This document shows, in pieces, positions 1 to 8,128 of a stretch of DNA of 64,000 nt. The notes beneath the pieces were generated by a model. It did not search any database. It was not told the DNA's origin and saw only the letters and a program-made list of their open reading frames with translations. The position numbers and the translations under genes are program-made. Every line of letters starts with the position of its first letter. The stretch's first letter is position 1. The DNA comes from Streptomyces sp. 2131.1 (GTDB lineage: Bacteria; Actinomycetota; Actinomycetes; Streptomycetales; Streptomycetaceae): assembly GCF_900105515.1 (NCBI RefSeq), contig NZ_FNSY01000001.1, positions 434,001 through 498,000 of the forward strand, given 5' to 3'.

Positions 1-235
1 CCAGGGCCCCGGTGTTGCGGCCGGGTGAGAGCAGCCGTGCGCCGACGGGATGGCGTCGTACCGCCTCACCGGTGCCGTCCGTCGACCCGTTGTCCACGAC
101 GAGGACGGGCGGTTTCTCCGGGAGGGCCGCGAGCCGGTCCAGGGTTCTGACGAGGCTCTCGCGACGGTTGCGCGTGATGATCGCGACGGTGGTGCGGCCG
201 TCCCGCGCGGACGGTCGGCGGGCGCGCTCAGCCAT
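1..235 (-). CDS. Family 2 glycosyltransferase, N-terminal part (gene continues past the window edge)
   Basis: About 78 N-terminal residues are visible. They show the start of a GT-A fold: the stretch TTVAIITRNR followed by VLVVDNGSTDGTGEAV, the typical nucleotide-binding strand and DNGS/DG loop of family 2 glycosyltransferases, and then SPGRNTG. The ATG at 235 overlaps the end of the preceding GT9 gene by 8 bp, so it belongs to the same leftward operon. By family it would transfer a sugar from a nucleotide donor to a glycan or lipid acceptor; the acceptor cannot be told. The 3' end lies outside the window, so length and C-terminal domains are unknown. Confidence 0.85.
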   Translation of the reverse strand, partial: MAERARRPSARDGRTTVAIITRNRRESLVRTLDRLAALPEKPPVLVVDNGSTDGTGEAVRRHPVGARLLSPGRNTGAL

Positions 236-1244
236 GCCGGTCCGCCTCCTTCGCCGCCTCGCCGCGGTGCAGGGCGGCCAGGGCACTGCCCGTCACCTCG
301 TCGGGGCTGATGCGCAGGAGCCGCGGGTCCGGGGTGGCCGCGTGCGGGTCGCCGGGCGGGCCGGGGTGCCACAGGGCGGTGTGCCGGTGATCCGGGGGCG
401 GGCCCCAGAGCGAGGGCGCGACCGGGCCGAAGAGGGTCACCGACCGGGTGCCGTGTGCGAAGGCGAGGTGGGCGGGTCCGGTGTCGCCGCTGATGAGGAG
501 CGCGGCCCCGGCGACGAGTGCGGAGAGGTCGTCGAAGGAGAGGGTGCCGGCGAACAGGCCGGCGTCGCCGAGTCCGGCGCGGTCGGCGATCCCGGCGCAG
601 AGCTCCTCCTCGCCGGGGCCGCCGCTGACGACGACGCGGTGTCCGGCGTCCCGGAGCGCCGAGGCGACGGTGGCGTACCGCTCGGCGGGCCAGCGGCGGG
701 CCGGGGCGTCGGCGCCGGGGTGGACGACGACGGCGCCCGGGGCCGGGGAGGCCGTGGCGGGTGGCGGGATGCGGACCTCGGCGGGGTCGGCGGGGACGCC
801 GTACGCGGTCAGGAACCGGCACCAGCGCAGCCGCTCGTGCTCGTCGCGCCGCCAGCGGGGCGGGTCGGGGTGGTCCGGTGCGGGGCGGGCGAAGGAGAGC
901 GTCCGGCCGGGGCGGAGCGCGGCGAGGGCATCGTGGCTCAGCGGGCCGTTGCCGTGCAGGTCGATGGCGACGGCGGGCGGCGGGCCCGGCCAGCGGCCCA
1001 GCGAGGGCACCTGCCGGCCGTTCTCGGGCGTGGCGAAGTGGACGTCGACGGTTCCGGTCGCCCGGACCGCCGCCGCGAGGCTGCCCGGTGCGGCGAGCAC
1101 CGTCTCGTACTCCGGGAAGGCGCGTCGTACGCCTCTCAGCGCCGGCACCGCCGCCAGGAGGTCGCCGAGCCCGAGCGCGCGCAGGACGAGGACGGCCGGG
1201 CGGTCGCCCGAGGGGGCCGGGCGGGTCTCGGCCACCGGGCTCAC
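228..1244 (-). CDS. GT9 family (heptosyltransferase-like) glycosyltransferase
   Basis: The 338-residue product has the GT9 (ADP-heptose:LPS heptosyltransferase) layout: N-terminal VLVLRALGLGDLLAAVPALRG, a central VVVHPGADAPARRWP segment that binds the nucleotide-sugar, VVVSGGPGEEE, and the C-terminal LISGDTGPAHLAFAHGT motif. The GTG start at 1244 overlaps the hldE stop (GTGA), which argues for translational coupling. Lying directly after gmhA and hldE, it is a good candidate for using the ADP-heptose those genes make. Gram-positive bacteria have no LPS, so the acceptor must be another glycan or a natural product. Family assignment is firm; donor and acceptor are inferred. Confidence 0.88.
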   Translation of the reverse strand: MSPVAETRPAPSGDRPAVLVLRALGLGDLLAAVPALRGVRRAFPEYETVLAAPGSLAAAVRATGTVDVHFATPENGRQVPSLGRWPGPPPAVAIDLHGNGPLSHDALAALRPGRTLSFARPAPDHPDPPRWRRDEHERLRWCRFLTAYGVPADPAEVRIPPPATASPAPGAVVVHPGADAPARRWPAERYATVASALRDAGHRVVVSGGPGEEELCAGIADRAGLGDAGLFAGTLSFDDLSALVAGAALLISGDTGPAHLAFAHGTRSVTLFGPVAPSLWGPPPDHRHTALWHPGPPGDPHAATPDPRLLRISPDEVTGSALAALHRGEAAKEADRHG

Positions 1245-2653
1245 CGCCGGGTGGCGGCGCCGGGGCGGCCGGCGGCCCGCTCCACGAGGCGGGTGCTGGA
1301 GCGTCCGTCGAGGTAGGGCAGCAGCACGACCTGGCCGCCCCAGCTCTCCACGAGGGCGGTCTCGGGCAGGTCGGTGAGGGCGTAGTCGCCGCCCTTGGCC
1401 CAGATGTCCGGGCGCAGTCCGTCCAGGAGGCGTTCGGGGGTGTCCTCGTCGAAGACGACGACGGCGTCCACGCAGTCCAGCGCCTCCAGGACCCGTGCCC
1501 GGTCCTCGGCGGGCACCACGGGGCGGCCGCCGCCCTTGCGGCGACGGACCGAGGCGTCGGAGTTGACGCAGACGACCAGGCAGTCCCCGGCGCGGCGGGC
1601 GGCCTGGAGCAGTTCGACGTGTCCGGCGTGCAGCAGGTCGAAGCAGCCGCCCGCCGCGACGACGGTGCCGCCGCGTTCGCGGACGCGGCGGACGAGTGCG
1701 CGGGCGTCGCCGGAGGCGTCCTCCCCGTCGGCGGGCCGCACGGGCCGGAGCACCGCGTGCGCGCCACCGGCGGAGACGAAGCGGGCGGCGGCCTCCACCG
1801 CCTCGCGCACGGCGAGTTCGACGAGGTCGCCGTCGGCGAGCCGGCCGGCCACCGCGGCGGCGAAGCTGTCCCCGGCGCCGCAGCAGTCGCCGTTCGCCCG
1901 CCAGGGTGCCGGCACCAGGAGCGGGGGGCCGCCCCGGGAGAGCAGGGCTCCGTGCTGTCCGAGGGTCACCGCCACCGAGGCGACGTCCCACTGGTCCAGG
2001 AGGGTCCGGGCGTCCGCGGTCGCCCGGCGCAGCACATCGCGGTGGTTCCCGGGGCGCGCGGCGGCGCCGGGGGCCGGCGTCCCGGCGAAGTGGCGGGCCT
2101 CGGCGGCGGCGGGGGTGGCCAGCCGGGTGCCGGGGACCGGGGGACCGCCGGCGGGGTGCGGGTCCCAGACGACGGGGACGCGGGCGGCGCGGGCGGTCAG
2201 GGCCCCGCGCAGGACGTCGGCGGTGCCGCGCCCGTAGTCGGCGACGAGGATCGCTCCCGCGTCGGCGAGCGCCTTCTCGGCACCGGTCGTCGGGCCGGTG
2301 GCCCGGCCGTCCCCCTCGTCGAGGCGGAGCAGGGGCCGCCCGTCCGCCATGAGGCGGGTCTTGCGGGAAAGAGGTCCGTCGAGCGGGAGTTCCACGAGGT
2401 GGACGCGGTCCGCCAGCAGGTCCCGTACCGCCTGGGAGGCGTCGTCGTCGCCGAGGGCGGTGACGAAGGTGACCTCGCGGCCGCCGGCGGCGGCGAGGCA
2501 GGCCGCCAGTGCGGCGCCGCCGGGCCGGGTGCGGTGCTCGATGCCGCCGACGACGGGGACGGGAGCGTCGGGGGCGAGCCGCTCGGCGCGGCCGGTGGTG
2601 TCCTGGTCGAGCAGCGAGTCGCCGACGATCACGAGGGGGGCGGGGCGCTTCAC
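1241..2653 (-). CDS. hldE: Bifunctional heptose-7-phosphate kinase / heptose-1-phosphate adenylyltransferase
   Basis: The 470-residue product has the HldE (RfaE) arrangement. An N-terminal PfkB-type sugar kinase (about residues 1-310) contains RPGGAALAACLAAAGG and the catalytic GAGDSFAAA motif near residue 259. A C-terminal nucleotidyltransferase (from about 335) contains GCFDLLHAGHVELLQ with the HxGH motif, and later KGGDY and GRSSTRLV. In known HldE enzymes these steps convert heptose-7-phosphate to the 1,7-bisphosphate and, after GmhB acts, couple heptose-1-phosphate to AMP. The GTG start at 2653 overlaps the gmhA stop, and the next gene begins inside its stop codon. Length matches the fused enzyme of Gram-negative bacteria (about 475 residues). 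Confidence 0.92.
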   Translation of the reverse strand: MKRPAPLVIVGDSLLDQDTTGRAERLAPDAPVPVVGGIEHRTRPGGAALAACLAAAGGREVTFVTALGDDDASQAVRDLLADRVHLVELPLDGPLSRKTRLMADGRPLLRLDEGDGRATGPTTGAEKALADAGAILVADYGRGTADVLRGALTARAARVPVVWDPHPAGGPPVPGTRLATPAAAEARHFAGTPAPGAAARPGNHRDVLRRATADARTLLDQWDVASVAVTLGQHGALLSRGGPPLLVPAPWRANGDCCGAGDSFAAAVAGRLADGDLVELAVREAVEAAARFVSAGGAHAVLRPVRPADGEDASGDARALVRRVRERGGTVVAAGGCFDLLHAGHVELLQAARRAGDCLVVCVNSDASVRRRKGGGRPVVPAEDRARVLEALDCVDAVVVFDEDTPERLLDGLRPDIWAKGGDYALTDLPETALVESWGGQVVLLPYLDGRSSTRLVERAAGRPGAATRR

Positions 2654-3270
2654 GAGGCGTCCTCCTCGGCCGGGGTGCCGGCCACGGGGCGGCGGGCGGC
2701 GCGGGCGGCGATCTCGCGGTCGAAGCTCTCGCAGATCATGTGGACGGCGACGAGGTGCAGTTCCTGCACGGTGGCCGAGCCGGCGGCCTCGACGCACAGC
2801 GACTCGTCGCTCGTCGCGGCCAGCGGGTTGGGCTCGGGACCGGTGAGGGACCAGACGGGCATGCCGATGCGCATGGCCTCCTGGGCGGCCTCCAGCAGGT
2901 TGGCGCTGGCGCCGCTGGTGGACAGGAGCATGAGGACGTCGCCGGGGCGGCCGTGGGCGCAGGTCTGCCGGGCGAACACCTCGTGGACGCCGTAGTCGTT
3001 GGCGATGGCCGTCGTCGACGAGGTGTCGGCGTGCAGGGCGATCGCCGAGTAGGCGGGGCGGTCGTCGCGGTAGCGGCCGACGAGTTCGGCCGTCAGGTGC
3101 TGGGCCTGGGCGGCGCTGCCGCCGTTGCCGGCGACGAGGAGCCGCCCGCCGTCGGACAGGACGCGGGCCAGGGTCTTGCCCCAGCGCTCCGTGACACCGG
3201 CGGCGCGGCGGAAGGCGGGGAGAGCGCGGGCGAGGTCGTCGCAGTGCTGGCCGGGAGCGATCAGCTTCAT
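2650..3270 (-). CDS. gmhA: Sedoheptulose-7-phosphate isomerase (SIS domain)
   Basis: This 206-residue SIS-domain protein carries GmhA signatures: GNGGSAAQAQHLTAELVGRY (about residues 48-67), the phosphate-binding STSGASAN loop, and the C-terminal TVQELHLVAVHMICESFD segment with the conserved Q, E and H residues. GmhA turns sedoheptulose-7-phosphate into D-glycero-D-manno-heptose-7-phosphate, the first step of heptose synthesis. Its ATG overlaps the stop of the upstream glycosyltransferase (ATGA) and its stop overlaps the hldE start. Length fits the family (about 190-200). It is more likely GmhA than another SIS protein because hldE and gmhB are in the same operon. Confidence 0.92.
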   Translation of the reverse strand: MKLIAPGQHCDDLARALPAFRRAAGVTERWGKTLARVLSDGGRLLVAGNGGSAAQAQHLTAELVGRYRDDRPAYSAIALHADTSSTTAIANDYGVHEVFARQTCAHGRPGDVLMLLSTSGASANLLEAAQEAMRIGMPVWSLTGPEPNPLAATSDESLCVEAAGSATVQELHLVAVHMICESFDREIAARAARRPVAGTPAEEDAS

Positions 3271-4508
3271 CGTGCCACCTCCGAGGGCTGGGGGGTGCGG
3301 ACGAGTTCGGCGTAGACGCGGGAGACGCCGTCGGTCACCTCGTCCCAGGTGAACCGGGCGAGCGCGTGGGCGCGGCCGGCGGCTCCGTAGCGGGCGCGCC
3401 GGTCGGGGTCGTCGAGGAGGCCGCGGATGGTGGCGGCGAGGTCGTGGCCCTCCTCGTCGGTGGGCGGTACGAGCGTTCCGGTCACCCCGTCGACGACGGT
3501 GTCCAGCTGTCCGCCGACGGCGGTGGCCACGACCGGGGTGCCGCAGGCCATGGCCTCGATGGGGACGATGCCGAACGGCTCGTAGCGGGGCAGGGACAGG
3601 AGCAGGTCGGCGCTGGACATGAGATGGGGCATCAGCTCCTGCGGTACGCAGCCGAGCAGCCGGACCCGTTCGGCCACCCCGAACTCGGCGGCGACCTTGC
3701 GCAGCCGCTCGGCCTCCGGGTCGGCGAACAGGAGCGGGGCGTCGGGCCCGCCGGCGATGAGCAGTTCGGCGTCGGGGACACCGGCGAGTGCCTTGACGGC
3801 GCGGTCGAAGCCCTTGCGGGGGACGAGCCGGCCGACGGAGAGCAGCCGGTGCGGGGCGCCGGGCGGCCGCTCGGCAAGGGGGACGGGGGCGAAGTGCTCG
3901 GTGTCGACGCCGCAGGGCACGACGCTGATCCTGGTGCGCGGGATGCCCATGGCGGTCAGCTCGTTGAGCTCGTCCGCGCAGGTCGCGATGATGCGGTGGG
4001 CCTCACGGCCGATGCGGGTCTCGATGTCGACGCGCTCGGGCGGGCTGGTGTCCTCGCCGCCCTGATGACGCCTCTTCACCGTGCCGAGCGCGTGGTAGGT
4101 CTGGACGACGGGGGCGCCGGCCTCCCTGGCCCCGGTGAGCGCGGCCATGCCGGACATCCAGAAGTGCGCGTGGACGACGTCGGGCCGGTTGAGCCGCCAG
4201 AGCCTGGCCAGGTAGGCGCCGAACTCCGGCATCCAGGCCAGCAGGTCGTCCTTCGGGACGGAGGCGGGCGGCCCGGCCGGTACGTGCACGACCTTCACAC
4301 CCGACTCGGTCCGTACGAGGGTCGGATTGTCGGGCCGGTCGCGGCGGGTGTAGACGGTGACGTCGTGTCCCCTGCGGGCCAGGCGTCCGGCAAGCTGGGC
4401 CACGTACACGTTCTGTCCGCCGGCGTCGGGGCCGCCGAGCTCGGCGAGCGGGCTGGCGTGTTCGGACACCAGGGCGATCCGTGCGGGTCGCGGCATTGGC
4501 TGCGTCAT
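3267..4508 (-). CDS. Glycosyltransferase family 4 (GT-B fold)
   Basis: The 413-residue product begins with RIALVSEHASPLAELGGPDAGG followed by QNVYVAQLAGRLARRGHDVTVYTRR, the N-terminal signature of retaining GT4 enzymes related to MshA and sucrose-phosphate synthases. The C-terminal domain has SVGRLVPRKG and the donor-binding RYEPFGIVPIEAMACGTPVV motif with the E-x7-E pair. Such enzymes use UDP-, GDP- or ADP-sugars. It is coupled by ATGA overlaps to the gene before and to gmhA after it. I infer a role in extending the heptose-containing glycan; the actual donor is unknown. Confidence 0.88.
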   Translation of the reverse strand: MTQPMPRPARIALVSEHASPLAELGGPDAGGQNVYVAQLAGRLARRGHDVTVYTRRDRPDNPTLVRTESGVKVVHVPAGPPASVPKDDLLAWMPEFGAYLARLWRLNRPDVVHAHFWMSGMAALTGAREAGAPVVQTYHALGTVKRRHQGGEDTSPPERVDIETRIGREAHRIIATCADELNELTAMGIPRTRISVVPCGVDTEHFAPVPLAERPPGAPHRLLSVGRLVPRKGFDRAVKALAGVPDAELLIAGGPDAPLLFADPEAERLRKVAAEFGVAERVRLLGCVPQELMPHLMSSADLLLSLPRYEPFGIVPIEAMACGTPVVATAVGGQLDTVVDGVTGTLVPPTDEEGHDLAATIRGLLDDPDRRARYGAAGRAHALARFTWDEVTDGVSRVYAELVRTPQPSEVAR

Positions 4509-5467
4509 CGCGTGACCTCTTTCATGAGTCGGTCCCAGTCGTCCAGGAAGCGCTGGACCCCGTACCTGGCCACGGCCGCCTCTCTCGCCCGGCGGCCGGT
4601 GTCCTCGGCGTGCGCGGGGTCGGCGACGAAGTGGCGCAGCGCGTGGTCGAGTTCCTCGGGCCGGTTGGAGACGACTCCGGCGCCGGGCGGTACCGCTTCG
4701 CGCACTTCCGTGGTGCCGAGTGCGACCACGGGCATGCCGAGGAACATGGCTTCCAGCAGGGAGAGCCCGAGCGAGGTCCACCGCACCGGGTGCAGGTAGA
4801 CCCGGCGGCGGGCCATGGCCCGGTGGAGCTCGTCCTGCGGAAGGTCGAAGGTGCGGCACCGGTCCTCGGTCAGCTCCAGGCGGGCCGCGAGCCCTTGCGT
4901 CCGCATGCCGAAGACGTCCAGGGGGACGGCGTCGGCGAAGGCGGGCAGCAGATCCGTGCCGGTGGTACGGCCGCGCCGCACGGGCTCGTTGACGACGACG
5001 GCGGCCCGGGATTCGGTGCCCGTCCACAGGGGTCCGGGGTCGATGATGCCGTGCTCGATGACGGTGGTGGGGGCGCGGCCGTTGTCCCACATCAGGCGGT
5101 TGAAGTGGGTGACGTGCACGACGGGGATGTCCGACCGGTCGGCGAGCGTGTGCCGGGTGTCCACGGGCGTCTCGTGCGGGCTGTTGTGCTCGACGTACAC
5201 GGCGGGGACGTCCTTGCCCGGGCGCCTGCCGGTCCAGGCGTGGGCGAGCTCGATCTCGTGCGGGCGCTGCAGGACGACCAGGTCGATCTCGGCGTCGCGC
5301 AGCTCGTCGGGGGTCCGTTCCCGTACGGAGTCGGGCCAGGTCCAGGTCCGGGCGCGGCCGAGGCCGTCGGGTCCCCGGTCGGGGGTGACCGGCACCAGAA
5401 AGGTGTGCGGCCCCTGGACGAAGGAGGTCAGCCACGAACCGTGGACGTGCCAGATGAGGATGTTCAT
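4505..5467 (-). CDS. Glycosyltransferase, group 1-like (GT-B fold)
   Basis: The 320-residue product begins MNILIWHVHGSWLTSFVQG, an N-terminal Rossmann strand with a His-rich loop, and ends with a group 1-like donor domain that includes YLHPVRWTSLGLSLLEAMFLG and a following MPVVALG strand. It is shorter than most GT4 enzymes (350-420). Start and stop overlap neighbours by 4 bp, so the gene is translated as part of the heptose operon. Substrates cannot be told from sequence. Confidence 0.78.
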   Translation of the reverse strand: MNILIWHVHGSWLTSFVQGPHTFLVPVTPDRGPDGLGRARTWTWPDSVRERTPDELRDAEIDLVVLQRPHEIELAHAWTGRRPGKDVPAVYVEHNSPHETPVDTRHTLADRSDIPVVHVTHFNRLMWDNGRAPTTVIEHGIIDPGPLWTGTESRAAVVVNEPVRRGRTTGTDLLPAFADAVPLDVFGMRTQGLAARLELTEDRCRTFDLPQDELHRAMARRRVYLHPVRWTSLGLSLLEAMFLGMPVVALGTTEVREAVPPGAGVVSNRPEELDHALRHFVADPAHAEDTGRRAREAAVARYGVQRFLDDWDRLMKEVTR

Positions 5468-6471
5468 GCGTTCTCCTTCCGGAGCTTGTGCACCGCGCTC
5501 ACCACGTCGTGCGCGGTGACGCCGTTGAGGCAGGGGTGGCCCGGCACCGGGCAGTGCGGGGCCCTGGTGTCGGCGCACGGGGCCCGCTGGTCGCCGAGCA
5601 GTACGACGGGCACGCCGAAGGGCGCCCAGCGGGACGCCGGCACGACGGGCGCGAAGAGCGAGACGACCGGGGTGCCGACGGCGGCGGCGAGGTGGGCGGG
5701 CCCGGTGTTGCCGCTGACCAGGACGTCGGCGTGGCGCAGGACTCCGGCGAGGGTGCGGGGACTCGTGCGTCCGCCGAGGTCCACGGCCACGTCGCCGCTG
5801 ACGAGCCGGGTGAGGTCGGCCTCGGCCGGTCCTCCGGTGACGACGACGCGGTGTCCGGCGTCGGCGAGCCGCTGCACGGCCTCGGCGTGCCTGCCGGGGT
5901 CCCAGGCCCTGGCGGGGGCGCTGGCGCCGGGGTGGACGACGACGTAGGGGCCGTTGCCGGTGAGCGTGGCGGTGTCGGGCGGGGGCAGGACGCGCAGTCG
6001 GCCGTCGTCGCCCGCGGGGAGGGCGAAGCCCATGGCGACGGCCAGGTCGAGGGCCGCCTCCGCCTCGTGCCGGCCGGGCAGGCGGTGATGGCGTACGTCG
6101 AGCAGCCGGCCGGGATGGTCCACGCTGTCGGCACCGATCCGGTCCACCCCCGCCATGCGCAGCAACAGCGCCATCGGCAGCGGGCTCTGGTGGAACGACG
6201 TCAGCACCAGTGCGGTGTCGAACGCGCGCTCGCGCAGTACCGCGAGGAGGCCGGGTACGTCCGCCTCGTCGACGGGAGGCGGGCTGGTGCCTTCCCAGGG
6301 CGCCTGCCAGACGACGACCTCGTCCACGTCGGGGAGCAGCCGGGCGGCCGGCTCCCCCAGCGGCCCGCAGACCATGGTGACGTGCGCGGCGCCGTTCGCG
6401 ACCGCCCTCACGGCGGGCCCGGCGAGGAGCACGTCGCCGAAGCTGTCGAGTCGTACGACGAGCGCTCTCAT
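5464..6471 (-). CDS. GT9 family (heptosyltransferase-like) glycosyltransferase
   Basis: This is the second GT9 protein of the operon (335 residues). It starts MRALVVRLDSFGDVLLAGPAV, the typical GT9 start, and has YVVVHPGASAPARAWDP in the donor-binding region, VVVTGGPAE, and VSGNTGPAHLAAAVGTPVVSLFAPVVP at the C-terminal nucleotide site. It is clearly a paralogue of the gene at 228-1244 but not a recent copy. Two GT9 enzymes suggest at least two heptose (or related) residues, or two different linkages, in the final product. It overlaps both neighbours by 4 bp. Confidence 0.88.
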   Translation of the reverse strand: MRALVVRLDSFGDVLLAGPAVRAVANGAAHVTMVCGPLGEPAARLLPDVDEVVVWQAPWEGTSPPPVDEADVPGLLAVLRERAFDTALVLTSFHQSPLPMALLLRMAGVDRIGADSVDHPGRLLDVRHHRLPGRHEAEAALDLAVAMGFALPAGDDGRLRVLPPPDTATLTGNGPYVVVHPGASAPARAWDPGRHAEAVQRLADAGHRVVVTGGPAEADLTRLVSGDVAVDLGGRTSPRTLAGVLRHADVLVSGNTGPAHLAAAVGTPVVSLFAPVVPASRWAPFGVPVVLLGDQRAPCADTRAPHCPVPGHPCLNGVTAHDVVSAVHKLRKENA

Positions 6472-7076
6472 GCGGTCCGCCCGTCGGTACGGGTGGCGGT
6501 CCCGGCCGGGACGGGCCGCGCCAGCAGGCGGCGGACGGCGGTGAGGAGGTCGGTCGCGGGGTTCGTCTCCGCCCGGGTCTCCTCGGGCCTGGTCCGCGCG
6601 TTGGGTACGAGAATGCCTTCGGCGCCGGCGGCCCGGGCGGCGTGCACGTCCGCCGCGATGTCGCCGATGACGACGCAGTCGTCGGGGCGGACGCCGAGGC
6701 GCCGGGCCGCCTCGGTCACCAGGCCGGGCAGGGGTTTGCGGCAGGCGCAGCCCTCGTCGGGGCGGTGCGGGCAGTAGAGCCAGACGTCGAAGGGGCCGGT
6801 GAGTTCGTCGACCCGGGCGTTGACCCGGCGGACGTCCTCATGGGTGAGCAGGCCCCGTCCGATGCCGGACTGGTTGCTGACGACGCCGGTGGGGATGCCC
6901 GCCTCGCGCACCAGCCGCACGGCGTCGGCGGCGCCGGGGACGGGCCTGACCAGGTCCGGGTCGCCGTTGTACGGGACGTCGTGGACCAGGGTGCCGTCCC
7001 GGTCGAAGAGCACGGCGGCCGGCCGGGTGGGCGGCGGTCCGCCGGACGGGGCGGTGCGGCGGGACCCGGGGCTCAT
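6468..7076 (-). CDS. gmhB: D-glycero-manno-heptose 1,7-bisphosphate 7-phosphatase (HAD family)
   Basis: The 202-residue product has the GmhB signatures: the HAD nucleophile motif VLFDRDGTLVHD near the N-terminus, SNQSGIGRGLL, the zinc-binding YCPHRPDEGCACRKP loop (CxH...CxC) that marks the GmhB/HisB branch, and VVIGDIAADVHAARAAGA. GmhB removes the 7-phosphate from heptose-1,7-bisphosphate between the two HldE reactions. The ATG at 7076 overlaps the upstream stop. With gmhA and hldE this completes the route to ADP-D-glycero-heptose. Length fits the family (about 190). Confidence 0.92.
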   Translation of the reverse strand: MSPGSRRTAPSGGPPPTRPAAVLFDRDGTLVHDVPYNGDPDLVRPVPGAADAVRLVREAGIPTGVVSNQSGIGRGLLTHEDVRRVNARVDELTGPFDVWLYCPHRPDEGCACRKPLPGLVTEAARRLGVRPDDCVVIGDIAADVHAARAAGAEGILVPNARTRPEETRAETNPATDLLTAVRRLLARPVPAGTATRTDGRTA

Positions 7077-8128
7077 CCGGTGCCTCCCCAGGCGGCGGCG
7101 CGGCGGTGGCGCACGCCGCCCAGGCCCCGGTGCAGAACCGCGAGCGGCGGGATGACCACGCTGGTGCCGAGCATGGTGGCGACCTCGGCGGCGGTGCGGG
7201 GCCCGGGGGCGATGCGGGCCCAGGCGAACTGGGCGGTGCCGGCGGCCCACAGGGTGCCCGCGACCGCCCCCGCTCGGCGTCGTCCGGCCAGGGCCAGTAC
7301 GGCTGCTGCGAGGCCTGCGGCGGTGACGGCCAGGTGGCCGGGCAGCCGGCCACGGGGGGCGTCGGCCCTGGTCCACCAGTCGGGCCCGTGGAGGCGGTTC
7401 ATCAAGGCGTCGTCCGCGTTGCCGCGCTGGGTGCGCACGGAGACCCAGCGGTCGGCGGGGCGGACGGGGTGCAGGGTGGAGCGGGTGCCGCGGGCGAGGG
7501 TCCAGCCGCCGCTCATCAGGCGGAGGGCGAGGTCGGCGTCCTCCCGGAAGGCGCGCGGGAAGCGTTCGTCGAACCCGCCGGCCCGCCGTACCGTCTCGGT
7601 GCGGTAGGCCATGTCGGCGGTGGCCCAGGCGGCGTCCTCCAGGCCCGCCGTGCAGCGCTCCCAGTCGGTGGGCCTGCGGTCGTCGGGCAGCGGAACGGTC
7701 AGCCTGCCCTGCACACCGGCGATGCCGGGTCCGGCCTGCGCGAGGTCGTGGGCGAGCAGGGTCCCCCAGCCCGGGCACACCTGAACGTCGTCGTCGAGGA
7801 AGACGGCCCAGGGCGTGGCGACGTGGCTCAGTCCGGCGTTGCGGGCCGCCGCCGGCCCCCGGCCGCCCGTGACGAGGACCGTGATCCGGTCCGCGAGCGC
7901 TCCGGCCGCGGTCACGTCGAGCGGGGCGCCGGCGTCGCGGCGGTCGTCGACGAGGAAGATCTCGCGCGGCGGCGGGACGGCCTCCTCGGCGAGGGCCCGC
8001 AGGCAGGCGTCGAGGCAGGGGCGGCCGATGGTGGGCACGACCACCGAGTACGGGGCGGCGCTCGGCGCGTCCCGGGCCTCGTCCGGCGCGGCGGTCGTCA
8101 CGCGTTCTTCGTGGTCTCCGGTCGTCAT
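7073..8128 (-). CDS. Family 2 glycosyltransferase with C-terminal membrane segment
   Basis: The 351-residue product has a GT2 catalytic domain: YSVVVPTIGRPCLDACLRAL, AAARNAG, AVFLDDDVQVCPGW (the DxD-type metal site), and GGFDERFPRAFREDADLALR (the ED motif near the acceptor site). A hydrophobic stretch after about residue 270 (LAVTAAGLAAAVLALAG) may tether it to the membrane. The start at 8128 gives an ATGA overlap with the carbamoyltransferase gene; the longer upstream frame is the shadow of that gene. It is part of the same glycan operon; substrates are unknown. Confidence 0.85.
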   Translation of the reverse strand: MTTGDHEERVTTAAPDEARDAPSAAPYSVVVPTIGRPCLDACLRALAEEAVPPPREIFLVDDRRDAGAPLDVTAAGALADRITVLVTGGRGPAAARNAGLSHVATPWAVFLDDDVQVCPGWGTLLAHDLAQAGPGIAGVQGRLTVPLPDDRRPTDWERCTAGLEDAAWATADMAYRTETVRRAGGFDERFPRAFREDADLALRLMSGGWTLARGTRSTLHPVRPADRWVSVRTQRGNADDALMNRLHGPDWWTRADAPRGRLPGHLAVTAAGLAAAVLALAGRRRAGAVAGTLWAAGTAQFAWARIAPGPRTAAEVATMLGTSVVIPPLAVLHRGLGGVRHRRAAAWGGTG